DNA from: Treponema sp.
GTDB taxonomy: Bacteria > Spirochaetota > Spirochaetia > Treponematales > Treponemataceae
Assembly: GCA_024693715.1 (NCBI GenBank)
Contig: JAILKS010000034.1
Coordinates: 1 to 64,000, forward strand
Reading direction: 5' to 3'
Length of the DNA stretch: 64,000 nucleotides
The notes below the pieces were generated by a model that was not told the DNA's origin, did not search any database, and saw nothing but the letters and a program-made list of their open reading frames with translations. Numbering within the stretch: position 1 is the stretch's first letter; every line of letters begins with the position of its first letter. A program made the translations under genes and the position numbers. Shown here in pieces: positions 26,846 to 37,054 of this stretch.

Positions 26846-28771
26846 ATGAATTCTGCAAAAAAAACAATAATTGCTATTCTTAGTCTTATTCTTTTCAAAA
26901 ATACATTTTTTGCAGAATCAAAACCATTAACCGGACTTGAATTATGCAATAAAACCTGGTCTTTTTTGAGTGCAAACAAATTAAAACCGGTTTCAAATGA
27001 AATTATCAGCAGTTCAGAAAATTCTTTTCCCTATAATATAGCAATAAATTATAAAAAAAAAGATTCTGACTCAAATTTACTGATAATTACCTTCAAAATG
27101 GAAGAAGCATTTGAACATCAGGATATTCTTCTTTCGGTAATAAAACATCTTTCAAAACAGGAATTTTCTTCAGAGATTTTACTGCTTTATGGAACAGAAA
27201 AGCTTTATCCTTCCTACATGACCATAAATTCTGCAGATACTTATGCTAAAAATCTTGATACAACGACTAATAACATCGTACTGAACGTAAAGCTTTCTTC
27301 ATCAAAAAATGAAATACTTTGCGGGAGCAATGGAAATATATCACCAGCATGGCTATTTAAAAATCTTTATAATGCTTACAAAAGTCAGGGATTAACAAAA
27401 AATCTTCCCTCCATATACATCAGTCAGCTTTATAAATATAAATTCACAGAAAACGAAATCTTATCTGCTTTTTTGAAAAATGAAATACCGGCAGTAAATG
27501 CAAATTTCAATGCATCAGAAACTGATTCAAACACTATAAGTCTTGTAATCAACAATTTTATAGACAATTATGATGATAATAAGAATGCATCCCTCGATTA
27601 TCATTCAATTATCTTTAATTTTAAAAACAAAACACTTGTAATCTCTGAATCTGCAACAGTAACTATAATAATAATACTTCTTTTCATGAACTGTGCGCTT
27701 GTTTTTATACTGGCTTATGTTTACGCAGGAATCAAAAGCAGAATTTGGAAGGATATAAAAAATGACTGGTACATTCTTCCTGTAACTTTCATCCTTACAC
27801 TTGCAGGACTTTATGCGGGAAGAGGCTTCTTTATTTTATTCAACCCGGACCTTACCAGAACAAAAACTGTTTTTTCAATAGTTCTGCTCCAGATTTCCTT
27901 CGCTGCGGCCTTCAATTCAATTTTTTACTTGATTGAAATATTTTTCCATAAAAAATTATATACAGCTCATTCGATAGATTTCATCATCCTGATTATGGGC
28001 TCGTTGAATCTTATCATTTTCTGTCTTCATGACATTTCACTTTTTATGATGTTTCTGTTTGTTCTTTTAATAAACATTCTCTGCATCATAATGAAAAGAA
28101 ACTGGTTCCATATTTTCATGTGGTTCATAATGTTTCTGCCCTATCTTCCTTATTTAGTACTTCTTTACAAATATACAGATTCAAATTATCTGCAGCATTT
28201 CTTAACATACGGCAAATTTGAACCGCTTACCCTGACTTTCATTTTACTTCCGCCATTTTTAATGTTCCTTAGAATTCTGACTGCGGTAAAAAAACGTTTT
28301 GAAGAAAAGCTAGTTTTTTCAATAATTATAAGCGCTTCGTATATTTTCATCGTAACCTCTGTAATCCTCTTAAATTCACTTGCATTTAAAAAGCATTCAG
28401 AAATCATACAGACTACGATTTTTCCTACAGATAATCAGGAGCTTATAAATGTTGATTATCATGATAAAAATATTTACGGTGAAAAGGTAAGAACAATAAG
28501 GATTAAATCAAAGGAAGATATAGAAGTTGTAGAAATAAAAGTTATCGGCGAAAAACAAAACCCTGTATTATATTCTGACTATGATTATGAAACCCTTACA
28601 AAAAGTTCATCGGTTTTTATTTTTCCTTCAAATCCATCAAGAAATCTTTCAGTAACCTTTGGAACAAACAATCTTGCATGTACGATACTTGTAGAAGCTT
28701 TATATAAAACAGAAAATGAAAATGAATTTCTTTCATGCAAAAAGTTAATTACAATAAAGGATAAATCATGA
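26846..28771 (+). CDS. Polytopic membrane protein with large exported N-terminal domain
   Basis: The start is placed at ATG 26846, which gives a proper signal peptide (MNSAKKTIIAILSLILFK...FFAES); earlier in-frame ATGs lie inside the divergent gene. The 641-aa product has an exported domain to about residue 265, then about seven membrane helices between roughly 270 and 512, and a soluble beta-rich C-terminal domain of 130 residues. No catalytic motif or transporter signature was recognised. Its stop overlaps the Pol IV ATG by 4 bp (28768-28771), so the two are translationally coupled, an odd pairing. Function unknown. Confidence 0.7.
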   Translation: MNSAKKTIIAILSLILFKNTFFAESKPLTGLELCNKTWSFLSANKLKPVSNEIISSSENSFPYNIAINYKKKDSDSNLLIITFKMEEAFEHQDILLSVIKHLSKQEFSSEILLLYGTEKLYPSYMTINSADTYAKNLDTTTNNIVLNVKLSSSKNEILCGSNGNISPAWLFKNLYNAYKSQGLTKNLPSIYISQLYKYKFTENEILSAFLKNEIPAVNANFNASETDSNTISLVINNFIDNYDDNKNASLDYHSIIFNFKNKTLVISESATVTIIIILLFMNCALVFILAYVYAGIKSRIWKDIKNDWYILPVTFILTLAGLYAGRGFFILFNPDLTRTKTVFSIVLLQISFAAAFNSIFYLIEIFFHKKLYTAHSIDFIILIMGSLNLIIFCLHDISLFMMFLFVLLINILCIIMKRNWFHIFMWFIMFLPYLPYLVLLYKYTDSNYLQHFLTYGKFEPLTLTFILLPPFLMFLRILTAVKKRFEEKLVFSIIISASYIFIVTSVILLNSLAFKKHSEIIQTTIFPTDNQELINVDYHDKNIYGEKVRTIRIKSKEDIEVVEIKVIGEKQNPVLYSDYDYETLTKSSSVFIFPSNPSRNLSVTFGTNNLACTILVEALYKTENENEFLSCKKLITIKDKS

Positions 28772-31700
28772 GTAAAATAAACAGCTGGTATATCCATGTT
28801 GACCTTGATGCATTTTTTGCTTCAGTAGAACAGTTAGACCATCCTGAATACAGAGGAAAACCTGTAATCGTAGGCGGTAAACCTGAAGACCGTCGTGGAG
28901 TTGTATCTACTGCTTCTTATGAAGCAAGAAAGTTTGGAGTTCATTCTGCAATGCCGTCATTTAAAGCATACCAGCTTTGTCCGCAGGGAATCTTTGTTCA
29001 CGGAAGACATCAGCGGTACAGTGAGATTTCCTATCAGATTATGAATATACTCAAGGATTATTCACCTGATGTAGAACAGATGTCTATAGACGAAGCATTT
29101 CTTGATTTAACAGGTACAGAACAATTATTCGGTTCTCCGGAACAGACTGCAAAGAATATTCAAAAAAGAATTTTTGATAAAACCGGACTTACAGCTTCAA
29201 TCGGTCTTGCACAGTCAAAATATTTTGCAAAAATGGCATCTGATATTAATAAACCGAACGGATTTTATTTTGTTCAACCGGGTACTGAATCTGAATTTAT
29301 GCTGCGTATGCCGGTAAAAAAAATATGGGGAGTCGGAACAAAAACTCAGGAGCTTTTATATAACAGCGGAATAAAGACAACCCGTGATATTTACGAAAAA
29401 GATCTTACTGTGCTTCAGTTCATAACCGGAAATTCAACAGGTCAATTTTTATACAACATTGTTCGTGGTATAAGCGATGGCATGTTTCAGAAAGAAACAA
29501 AATCTCATTCCATCAGTACAGAAACAACTTTCCCGTATGATGTAAGTGATGTATACACAATAGAAACAACAATTATGGATCTGGCCCACGATGTTATGTT
29601 CAGACTGTTACGCGAAAACTGCTTTTCAAAAACAGTGATGGTAAAAATCAGATATGAAGATTTTACGACTGTTTCAATTCAACAGACTTATAATACAAAC
29701 ATTCTGACTTTAGACACTCTCTACAAATCGGCAAAACAGCTGTTCGAAAAAAAATATGATACTTCCCGAAAGGTTCGGCTTATAGGCATCGGACTTGAAA
29801 ATCTTGAAAGCAATGACACTCCATATCAGCAGGATTTATTCGATAAATCTACACAAAAAAGACAGGCAGTTGAAAAAGCAATCCTGAATATGGAAAAAAA
29901 GCATCCTGAAATAAAAATAAGAAAAGCCAGACTACTGAAAAATCTGATATTTCTTTTTATATTTTTATTCGGAATTAAAAATCAAATTAAGGCAGAGCTT
30001 CCTTCACCTGAAATATCAGGCTTCTGGACTTCTGATTTAACTCAAACTATTAACACATCCTTCGGTAACAATACATCTTTTGCAGTTTCCTTCGGTACTC
30101 CTGTTTTCAAACAGCAGGTGGATCTTTCAATTTTTTACAGATTAAATCCTCAATGGTATTTCAACTGTATTTTTGCAGATGCGTTTAATCAAAACACCTT
30201 TACCTTATGTTTTACAAAAGATTCTACACTACAAAAATTCTATCTTTCAAACAGAGATATTATTTTTCCAAAGGAATATTCGGTAAACAAAAACGGCTTT
30301 GGAGTTCCAGGTGGAAACAATCAGGCTCCGGGCTTTTATTTTCATTTTGAAGACATACAGAACAAAAAATGGTCTTCAGACATTATGCTTCGATATGATT
30401 TAACAAAAATGAACAACAGAACATGGTACGGCAATAGTCTTGTAAACGATACATTCATTAATCCGCAGGATTTTTTATGCAGCAAGATTTTTGTAATTCC
30501 AAACAGCTTTACAGATAAAATAAAAGATGTTTATGCTCAAAACAAAAACGGCAACTTTAAAGATAAATACAACATCAGATATAAAAAGCTTAGTTCTTCA
30601 GATTATTTTCTGGACAAGAATAATCAGCTGCTTATAATCTCGAACAATGCAGGACTTACTAATTTCTGCAATATATTAATAACTTTTGAATCAGATTCTG
30701 ATACAGACAATTTTTTAACTTCCCTTGGTGATTATTCACAACCGTATACTTTTTTGGGAGAAATACAGGAATATTTCAATAAAAACATAAAGTCATATTC
30801 CTTTGAGCTTGAAAGCATGATTGATAATAAAAAATGTATTGTGCTTCAAAAAGAAAATCTTTTTTCTCCTTTCATATACGCAGGTCTTTATGATTCAGGA
30901 ATTTTAGACAACGCTCAATTTGATGTAATTCAGAAAAACAATGAACAGACAATTGAAAAATACAAGGTGTTCAGTTATACGGAAGATTTTAATTTTGCAA
31001 AAGAAGATTTTTTTTATGATTCACATTTTTATGCACAAATAAAAAACGATGATTATAATCTTTCCGATTACACTTCTGCGAAGATGCGTTATCCGTTTGC
31101 ACAAACAGATCCTTACATCTATCTGACACGACAAAATTATACAGACATTATTTTAAGGTGCAGACTGTTAAATGAAACTTCATATTATGATATAGGTAAA
31201 ACTGCATCAGAAGGAACTGTAAGTGTATACATAAACGGAAAGCCGGATGTTCTTGCAGTGTACGATAAAAATTCAGGTTTTGTAACACTTTCAAAACCAG
31301 TTACAAATATTGATAAAATCTACATCACATGGGCAGAAGAATCAAATCAGTTTGATAACGGAACGCTTACCGCCGCCGCAGGTTTTATCTATAACATCAC
31401 GCCATCTCTAAAAGCAGACACCTCGCTTACCGTAAAATGGCCGGTTTCTTCGTTCATAGATTATGCAACTTATGACAACAGTTTAACAGGCTTTGCTTCA
31501 ATCACTGCAGGAATTAATTATTCAAATGAGAACTTTAACATTTCTGACTCACTTTCTGCTGCATTCCAAAATCCTAATGTAAAGGGAAAATATAACGTTG
31601 AACTTTTTACGGGCGATGTATCGAGAACTTATTATTTTACAAAACAGACAGATGATGCACAGCTTGATTCTCAGATATCAGGCTACCGTATTCCTGTCTT

Positions 31701-34080
31701 CTGGGATTTTTCAAATATCAGTAATTTCGAAACTGAAAAAATTCATAGAGATATAAAATTACAAAACGGAAATCTTTTGTTTAAAAGCAATGAGCTGGAA
31801 ATTGCCGTTAAATCTGATCAGGAGTTTGAAGGATATAAAATATTCGTTCAACTGGGAATTGATTTTGACAACAGTGATATTTTCTATGAAAATCTTCCGA
31901 CCTGGGAAATTACCTCACTGTCAGATGAAAAAGTATTAAATCAGTTTGATACACATTCAACACAATGGCAGAATATCAGACTTTTAATTTCAGAAAGCGA
32001 CAAAATAAAGCTGTATCAAAACTCTGATTTAAGAATCATCATTGAAAAAAACGCTTCAGAAACCGAAGTAAAAAAAGGAACGCTTTACATTGGTCCTTAC
32101 GAACCTAAAATTGCCGGTTGTCAGGTTCTTGAAAATGAAAAAATCCTTGTTCAGACAAATACACTTGAACAGGGTGATAATAATTTTTTAACAAGTATAA
32201 ATTTCACAAGACTCTCTTCGCTTTTAACGGAAGATGAAAAACAGATTAAGGCAATATCTTTTTTTAAAGAAGCATCTTTCAATGATTATGAAGAAATTAA
32301 TTTTAATCTTCTTGTTGATTTTGAATGTGATTTTACTTATATTCTCGATTCACGAACTGATTATGATTTCATTCTTGATAAAGCTCTTGAACTTACAATC
32401 AATAAAGAATGTTTGAAGTTATACAAGGATTCCTTGAAAATACATAAAATCAGAATCGATTTAAAAAACAACAAAGTTTATATAGACGATAATATTCTTT
32501 CTTTAACTGATTATACACTTTTCATAAACAGACAAATTACCCCTTTCAGACAGATTGTAATTTTTAAACCTTCAAATGATGAAACAAAGGGGACAGCCCT
32601 CCTTGGAAATCTCTTTTATAACGACAATGAAATCTATTCAATAATTAAAAATACAATAGAAGCACAATATGTTTTTGAAAACGACAATGTAAAATCAAAA
32701 ACAAACATTTCTTCGGTTCAGAATCTTCAATCTGATTTTTCTGATACCTCCGCCTTTATTAATATGAAGGCTGATACTTCTTTAATAACAAAACCCGTAA
32801 ATATCAGTGCAGGATTTGAATTTTCAAACAGTACAAAAAACATTTTTGATAACGGAGAACATCTGATTGTTTCAAACTATACCCTGTTCAAATTCATTAA
32901 ATTCAAAGAACAATTCATCTATGAACAAAACTCAAGTTCTAAAAGTAATTATTTTGCCCTTGATTTTTCACAGTTGAATTTTCCGCTTGAGGCAATTTTC
33001 TCAACTGAGGTGCAGAATTCAAAAAATTATTTTACCCAGTCAAATGAGTCTGATTTAAATTTTAAAGTAAACTTAAAGAAATTCTCTTTGATTTCAAAAT
33101 CTTCTTTAGCGCTGAATCAGAAAACATTTGATTCCTCTTTATCGTTAAATAACAATTATTTTGCCGGCTGGTTTGAAATGTCAAAATATCAGTTTTCAAA
33201 AGGAGTTGAAGATGCACAATCCAGAACGATTGATTTATCAACAACCCTTTATCTTGAACTTCCTGATATTAATTTTAAACCATACATAAAATTCAATCTT
33301 TCTGAAAATTTTACAAATACTTTCCTTCGTGCATATAACGATACGGTTTCGTTTGAGCTTTCAGTTCCTTTTTCAATTTCTTCAAACAGCTTCAGCTTTA
33401 CCTGGATAAAAACTGCCGGTGATACGACTGAAAAAAATGATTATTTTACAAACAACTATTCTGTTGATTTTGAAACACTTTTTAAGCAGCAGAAAAACTA
33501 TTCATATTTTTATTCATCAATTCTTTTTGCAGATTTATTTACTGATATAAAAAATAAAATCAATTCCAAGCAATTCTATAACTCAAAATATATCTTTAAC
33601 TATAAACGAAAGCTTAATAATTCACTTACAGATTTATTTGTCCCTTATACTGTTTCCGCTTCCATTCTGCGTGATATATATCTTACTCAGAATAAAAATG
33701 ATTTATATCAATTTAAAATTTCAACTGGAAATGCTGCCGTAAATCTTTTTGGTGCAACTTCAAAATACAAACTGTTTAAATGGTATACTCAGGATGAATT
33801 TTTAATCAATAATTCTTTAATAATCAGATTACCAGAAAATTCACCGAAGGATTTTTCATATCTGTATAATTTTAACTCAAGTGCCCTTTTCTACGTAAAC
33901 AATGCAAATACTTTAAGAACAGCAGTTAATCTTTTTATAGGCTCTGAAAAATATTTTAATATTACGGCAACTCAAATCTGGAATCATTCAAAAAAATCAA
34001 CAATATGGTTTACAAACAAAAAAACAGGTGATTTTAAGCGAAAGGAAATATTTAATATTTCCGTAATAAACAAGGATTAG
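28768..34080 (+). CDS. dinB: DNA polymerase IV fused in frame to an exported outer-membrane-type protein
   Basis: Residues 1-390 form a complete Y-family polymerase: VDLDAFFASVE with Asp12, SIDEAFLDLTG with Asp108/Glu109, little-finger domain, the clamp-binding motif QQDLF at 354-358, and the usual closing KARLL. With no stop, the frame runs into a textbook signal peptide (hydrophobic LIFLFIFLFGI at 393-403, cleavage likely after KNQIKA, residue 409) and about 1360 residues of Asn/Ser/aromatic-rich beta sequence typical of a large outer-membrane barrel. A cytoplasmic polymerase and an exported protein should not share a polypeptide. An internal in-frame ATG at 29890 could start the second protein but lacks a good RBS. 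Either a lost stop codon or sequencing error joins two genes, or this is a real read-through. Only dinB is named; the barrel part is unidentified. Confidence 0.75.
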   Translation: MSKINSWYIHVDLDAFFASVEQLDHPEYRGKPVIVGGKPEDRRGVVSTASYEARKFGVHSAMPSFKAYQLCPQGIFVHGRHQRYSEISYQIMNILKDYSPDVEQMSIDEAFLDLTGTEQLFGSPEQTAKNIQKRIFDKTGLTASIGLAQSKYFAKMASDINKPNGFYFVQPGTESEFMLRMPVKKIWGVGTKTQELLYNSGIKTTRDIYEKDLTVLQFITGNSTGQFLYNIVRGISDGMFQKETKSHSISTETTFPYDVSDVYTIETTIMDLAHDVMFRLLRENCFSKTVMVKIRYEDFTTVSIQQTYNTNILTLDTLYKSAKQLFEKKYDTSRKVRLIGIGLENLESNDTPYQQDLFDKSTQKRQAVEKAILNMEKKHPEIKIRKARLLKNLIFLFIFLFGIKNQIKAELPSPEISGFWTSDLTQTINTSFGNNTSFAVSFGTPVFKQQVDLSIFYRLNPQWYFNCIFADAFNQNTFTLCFTKDSTLQKFYLSNRDIIFPKEYSVNKNGFGVPGGNNQAPGFYFHFEDIQNKKWSSDIMLRYDLTKMNNRTWYGNSLVNDTFINPQDFLCSKIFVIPNSFTDKIKDVYAQNKNGNFKDKYNIRYKKLSSSDYFLDKNNQLLIISNNAGLTNFCNILITFESDSDTDNFLTSLGDYSQPYTFLGEIQEYFNKNIKSYSFELESMIDNKKCIVLQKENLFSPFIYAGLYDSGILDNAQFDVIQKNNEQTIEKYKVFSYTEDFNFAKEDFFYDSHFYAQIKNDDYNLSDYTSAKMRYPFAQTDPYIYLTRQNYTDIILRCRLLNETSYYDIGKTASEGTVSVYINGKPDVLAVYDKNSGFVTLSKPVTNIDKIYITWAEESNQFDNGTLTAAAGFIYNITPSLKADTSLTVKWPVSSFIDYATYDNSLTGFASITAGINYSNENFNISDSLSAAFQNPNVKGKYNVELFTGDVSRTYYFTKQTDDAQLDSQISGYRIPVFWDFSNISNFETEKIHRDIKLQNGNLLFKSNELEIAVKSDQEFEGYKIFVQLGIDFDNSDIFYENLPTWEITSLSDEKVLNQFDTHSTQWQNIRLLISESDKIKLYQNSDLRIIIEKNASETEVKKGTLYIGPYEPKIAGCQVLENEKILVQTNTLEQGDNNFLTSINFTRLSSLLTEDEKQIKAISFFKEASFNDYEEINFNLLVDFECDFTYILDSRTDYDFILDKALELTINKECLKLYKDSLKIHKIRIDLKNNKVYIDDNILSLTDYTLFINRQITPFRQIVIFKPSNDETKGTALLGNLFYNDNEIYSIIKNTIEAQYVFENDNVKSKTNISSVQNLQSDFSDTSAFINMKADTSLITKPVNISAGFEFSNSTKNIFDNGEHLIVSNYTLFKFIKFKEQFIYEQNSSSKSNYFALDFSQLNFPLEAIFSTEVQNSKNYFTQSNESDLNFKVNLKKFSLISKSSLALNQKTFDSSLSLNNNYFAGWFEMSKYQFSKGVEDAQSRTIDLSTTLYLELPDINFKPYIKFNLSENFTNTFLRAYNDTVSFELSVPFSISSNSFSFTWIKTAGDTTEKNDYFTNNYSVDFETLFKQQKNYSYFYSSILFADLFTDIKNKINSKQFYNSKYIFNYKRKLNNSLTDLFVPYTVSASILRDIYLTQNKNDLYQFKISTGNAAVNLFGATSKYKLFKWYTQDEFLINNSLIIRLPENSPKDFSYLYNFNSSALFYVNNANTLRTAVNLFIGSEKYFNITATQIWNHSKKSTIWFTNKKTGDFKRKEIFNISVINKD

Positions 34081-34239
34081 TCATGAACACAAAAATATGA
34101 CTACATTCATAATCTTGATATCGGAATAAACAAAAACTGGACAGTTAATCTCAATACAGATATTTTCTTTCTGCATGAAGAAAACAAATGCAGCAATATC
34201 GGACTTGAATTAACAGTCGGAGTAAAAATGGAATTTTAA
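34081..34239 (+). pseudogene. Detached C-terminal strands of the outer-membrane-type protein
   Basis: After the TAG at 34078-34080 the same frame continues with one serine codon, a TGA (34084-34086), and then 50 codons to TAA 34237. The translation (HNLDIGINKNW..., ending LTVGVKMEF) has alternating beta-strand pattern and a terminal Phe, the hallmark of outer-membrane barrel C-termini recognised by the BAM complex. It is therefore almost certainly the original end of the upstream protein, cut off by two stops within three codons. Intergenic space to the convergent gene is only 4 bp. No start codon or RBS of its own was found. Confidence 0.65.
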
Positions 34240-34243
34240 CAGT

Positions 34244-36310
34244 TTACTGTAAAGGTGCAAAATATCCGCTTTCATCCCTTCCGCTTCTATTCAACAGATA
34301 AACCTCTGCTTCAAACGGAAGGAAATTTTCACCGAAATTTGTCGGTAAAGAAGAAACAAACTGCAGCTGATATACACCCTGTGGAAGTTTCACTATATCT
34401 TTATAAACATCAGAAAGACCTTCAGGTCTGAACACGTAATAAAGCTTTCCATTCGTATTATCAATTATATAATTGTATTCCTGAGACATTGGAATTTGAG
34501 AAACCTGCACAAATGAAAAACCTATGCAGTTATTATTCATATATGTGCTTAAATCCGAAAGATTGTATTTAGCAAAGGATGATAATCCTGCTTCTCCGTC
34601 AGAAATAAATACGATTCCGCGTTTTTTAGATCCACGGATTAAATCATTTGCTGCAAGACGAATCGCAAGATCTGCAGATGCTTCATTTACAACAGGATTT
34701 TTTACAGCATCAAGACTAAAATCACCAATTCTGTCTGGTTTACCGATATATTCAGTTACCGGAACAGAGCCTGCAGAAATAAGACGAAGAGTTCCCTGCC
34801 CATCCATTGAAGCTGCAATTTCTTTGACTGCAGTTTCTATTTCTGCCTTATATCTCATTGAAGAAATTGAACGGTCAACGATTATTGTAACATCAGCAAA
34901 TTTATTATTTGCTGCACTGCCTATAAATCTAAAATCTTCAATAGGATTTTTCTTTTCCGTAAAGAAGAAATTTTCTTCCTGCAATCCTACTACAGGCTGT
35001 CGGTGTCTGTTTTCTACCTTTATCTCAACAGTAACAGTCGGAAATCTCGAAGCATCAATATCATCAATCTGTACAAAAAGTCCGCCTGTAAGTTCCTGTT
35101 TTTTAGCCATTACGAAAACTGAATTTCCGATAAAATCTGCAACAAGAATATTATTATTTACATCAGGAACTGCAGTTGTTACCCGTGACGGCATTTTACC
35201 CATGTTCATATATTCAAAAACAGCGCCTGTATCTATATCAACATTTACAATTCTGTTTTTATCACAGACAATCAAAGAGTTCTGATAGTATTTAATGGCT
35301 TCCGGTTTTTTAAATGTCTTCTTTTCAACAAGATCACGTATATAGTTACCGGAACGATCAAATTCATAAATACATCCGGTATCTTCATCAGCAACATATA
35401 CACTTTCGCCTATAACTGCGATTCCTGTCGGTCCTTTTAATCCGTCAAAACCAATCTGCTTACCGCCGAAGAAATAAAGACCGTTACCGTCAGGATCAAA
35501 AACATCAATTCGTCTGTTACCATAATCAGTTACATAAATACGACCAAAGGCATCCTCTGCCGCATACTGTGGACCGACAAGATTACCGACACCACGTCCC
35601 TTTGAACCGATATGTTTGATGAATTTTCCATTTTCATCTAAAAGTGAAAGTCTGTCACCTGCACTTTCAGTCACAAGCATATTTCCATCAGCAAGCCTTA
35701 TTAAATCAACCGGACGATCAAAACCTTCAAGCGGCCCCGTAATTCTATTCAAAACATGACCATTTAAATTTATCTGAAGTATCTGATTTGAGTTATAAGC
35801 GACTATCCATAAAGTTCCGTCCATATCAGGCAAAACTGCAGTAGGTCCGCTGAAAATTTCAACACCATTGAAAATACCGGGAAATCCGCCTGCTTCTACA
35901 AGCTTCATATACTTATCGTTCAAATCACCGGTTACACGTCTTTCCCTTACAACTTCTATTTTATTTAGTAAAAGTAGCCCTCCATATCCGTTATCTGATG
36001 CTGTCTGCCAGTAATCAAGAGCATTTCCCTCAAGACCTGCCTTATAATATGCATTTCCCATCCATTCAAGAATAAGATTATCATCAGGTAAATATGAAAG
36101 TGCCTTTTCAAATTCAAATATCGCTTCATTATATGAACCTTTATAAAATGCCTGAATACCAAGACGGAATTCTTCGCTCGCAAAACCTTCATCACTTGAG
36201 CGTATTCTATCAGAATGCTGCTGAAGCCCCGCAGAATAGCTTGTATCCTGTGCAAATCCCGTCAGAAACAAAACCGCCAGAGCAGCGGCAGAAATCAATA
36301 CTTTTTTCAT
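34244..36310 (-). CDS. Exported TPR-NHL-VWA domain protein
   Basis: The 688-aa product begins with a signal peptide (MKKVLISAAALAVLFLTGFA). Residues about 45-110 form TPR-like helices. About 150-400 carry NHL-type beta-propeller repeats (FDRPVDLIRLADGNMLVTES, YVTDYGNRRIDVFDPDG, GPTGIAVIGESVYVADEDTG). About 470-650 is a von Willebrand A domain with an intact metal-adhesion site, D479-R-S-I-S483 and Asp571 in FISDGEAG. This combination fits periplasmic or outer-membrane scaffolds found in treponemes; the ligand is unknown. A TPR protein is encoded immediately upstream in the operon (3 bp gap). Confidence 0.82.
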   Translation of the reverse strand: MKKVLISAAALAVLFLTGFAQDTSYSAGLQQHSDRIRSSDEGFASEEFRLGIQAFYKGSYNEAIFEFEKALSYLPDDNLILEWMGNAYYKAGLEGNALDYWQTASDNGYGGLLLLNKIEVVRERRVTGDLNDKYMKLVEAGGFPGIFNGVEIFSGPTAVLPDMDGTLWIVAYNSNQILQINLNGHVLNRITGPLEGFDRPVDLIRLADGNMLVTESAGDRLSLLDENGKFIKHIGSKGRGVGNLVGPQYAAEDAFGRIYVTDYGNRRIDVFDPDGNGLYFFGGKQIGFDGLKGPTGIAVIGESVYVADEDTGCIYEFDRSGNYIRDLVEKKTFKKPEAIKYYQNSLIVCDKNRIVNVDIDTGAVFEYMNMGKMPSRVTTAVPDVNNNILVADFIGNSVFVMAKKQELTGGLFVQIDDIDASRFPTVTVEIKVENRHRQPVVGLQEENFFFTEKKNPIEDFRFIGSAANNKFADVTIIVDRSISSMRYKAEIETAVKEIAASMDGQGTLRLISAGSVPVTEYIGKPDRIGDFSLDAVKNPVVNEASADLAIRLAANDLIRGSKKRGIVFISDGEAGLSSFAKYNLSDLSTYMNNNCIGFSFVQVSQIPMSQEYNYIIDNTNGKLYYVFRPEGLSDVYKDIVKLPQGVYQLQFVSSLPTNFGENFLPFEAEVYLLNRSGRDESGYFAPLQ

Positions 36311-36313
36311 AAA

Positions 36314-36991
36314 TCAGTAACCTGCCTTTTGTAAAAGACTAAGATGCTCTGCAATAATCTCATTTTCAGAATCAAGATTCTTAGCTTTTTCAAGATATTT
36401 TTTTGAGTCTTCAAACATACCCAGCTTATAATAAACCCAGCCAAGAGAATCAAGACATGCTGCAGAATCGGGAGCCTGATCAGCGGCCTGCTTACACAAG
36501 GATAAAGCTCGTGACAAATCCTTTTCCTGACAGGCTAAGACATATCCTAAACCGTTAAGAGAAGTAGTATTGTCTTTATCTTCCTTCAGGGAATTTTCAT
36601 AATATTCAAGACATTTTTCCGTATCCTTCTGTTCCCACGCAATAAATGCAATGGCAGCACATACAGATGCAGTCATATAACCTGTTTCAAGAAGCTTATT
36701 CAATTCAAAATCTGCAAGACGCTTTCTGCCCGAAAGCGCATAAATTACGGCAAGTAAAAAACGGCATTGTAAAACTCTTTCTAAACGTGTTCCGGAAGTA
36801 ACTACAATTTCAAGATAAGACAAGGCATCTTCATATTTACGAAGCTTTGCATAACATAATCCCAGATAATACGAAATATCGATTTTATCTGCTCCACAGT
36901 CATAAGGAAGAGCCAGAAAAAAAGAAAGGGCATCTACATAGGCTTTCTGTTTATAGAGTTCAATACCTTCTGATAAGATATTTTCTGTCAT
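36314..36991 (-). CDS. TPR-repeat protein
   Basis: The 225-aa product is made of about five tetratricopeptide repeats (for example ISYYLGLCYAKLRKYEDALSYLE, TSLNGLGYVLACQEKDLSRALSLC, ACLDSLGWVYYKLGMFEDSKKYLEKA). It has no signal peptide and is probably a cytoplasmic scaffold. GGTGGGA precedes the ATG. It is co-transcribed with the NHL/VWA protein, which also contains TPR-like helices. The binding partner is unknown. Confidence 0.8.
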   Translation of the reverse strand: MTENILSEGIELYKQKAYVDALSFFLALPYDCGADKIDISYYLGLCYAKLRKYEDALSYLEIVVTSGTRLERVLQCRFLLAVIYALSGRKRLADFELNKLLETGYMTASVCAAIAFIAWEQKDTEKCLEYYENSLKEDKDNTTSLNGLGYVLACQEKDLSRALSLCKQAADQAPDSAACLDSLGWVYYKLGMFEDSKKYLEKAKNLDSENEIIAEHLSLLQKAGY

Positions 36992-37054
36992 TGTTTCCCA
37001 CCCGAATTTCAGAATATATACTTATATAATACAACTTATTTTGCAATTCTACAA

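Noticed and set aside
34084..34086. TGA as selenocysteine
   Set aside because: It is preceded by TAG two codons earlier, and no SECIS-like hairpin was seen; loss of function is simpler.
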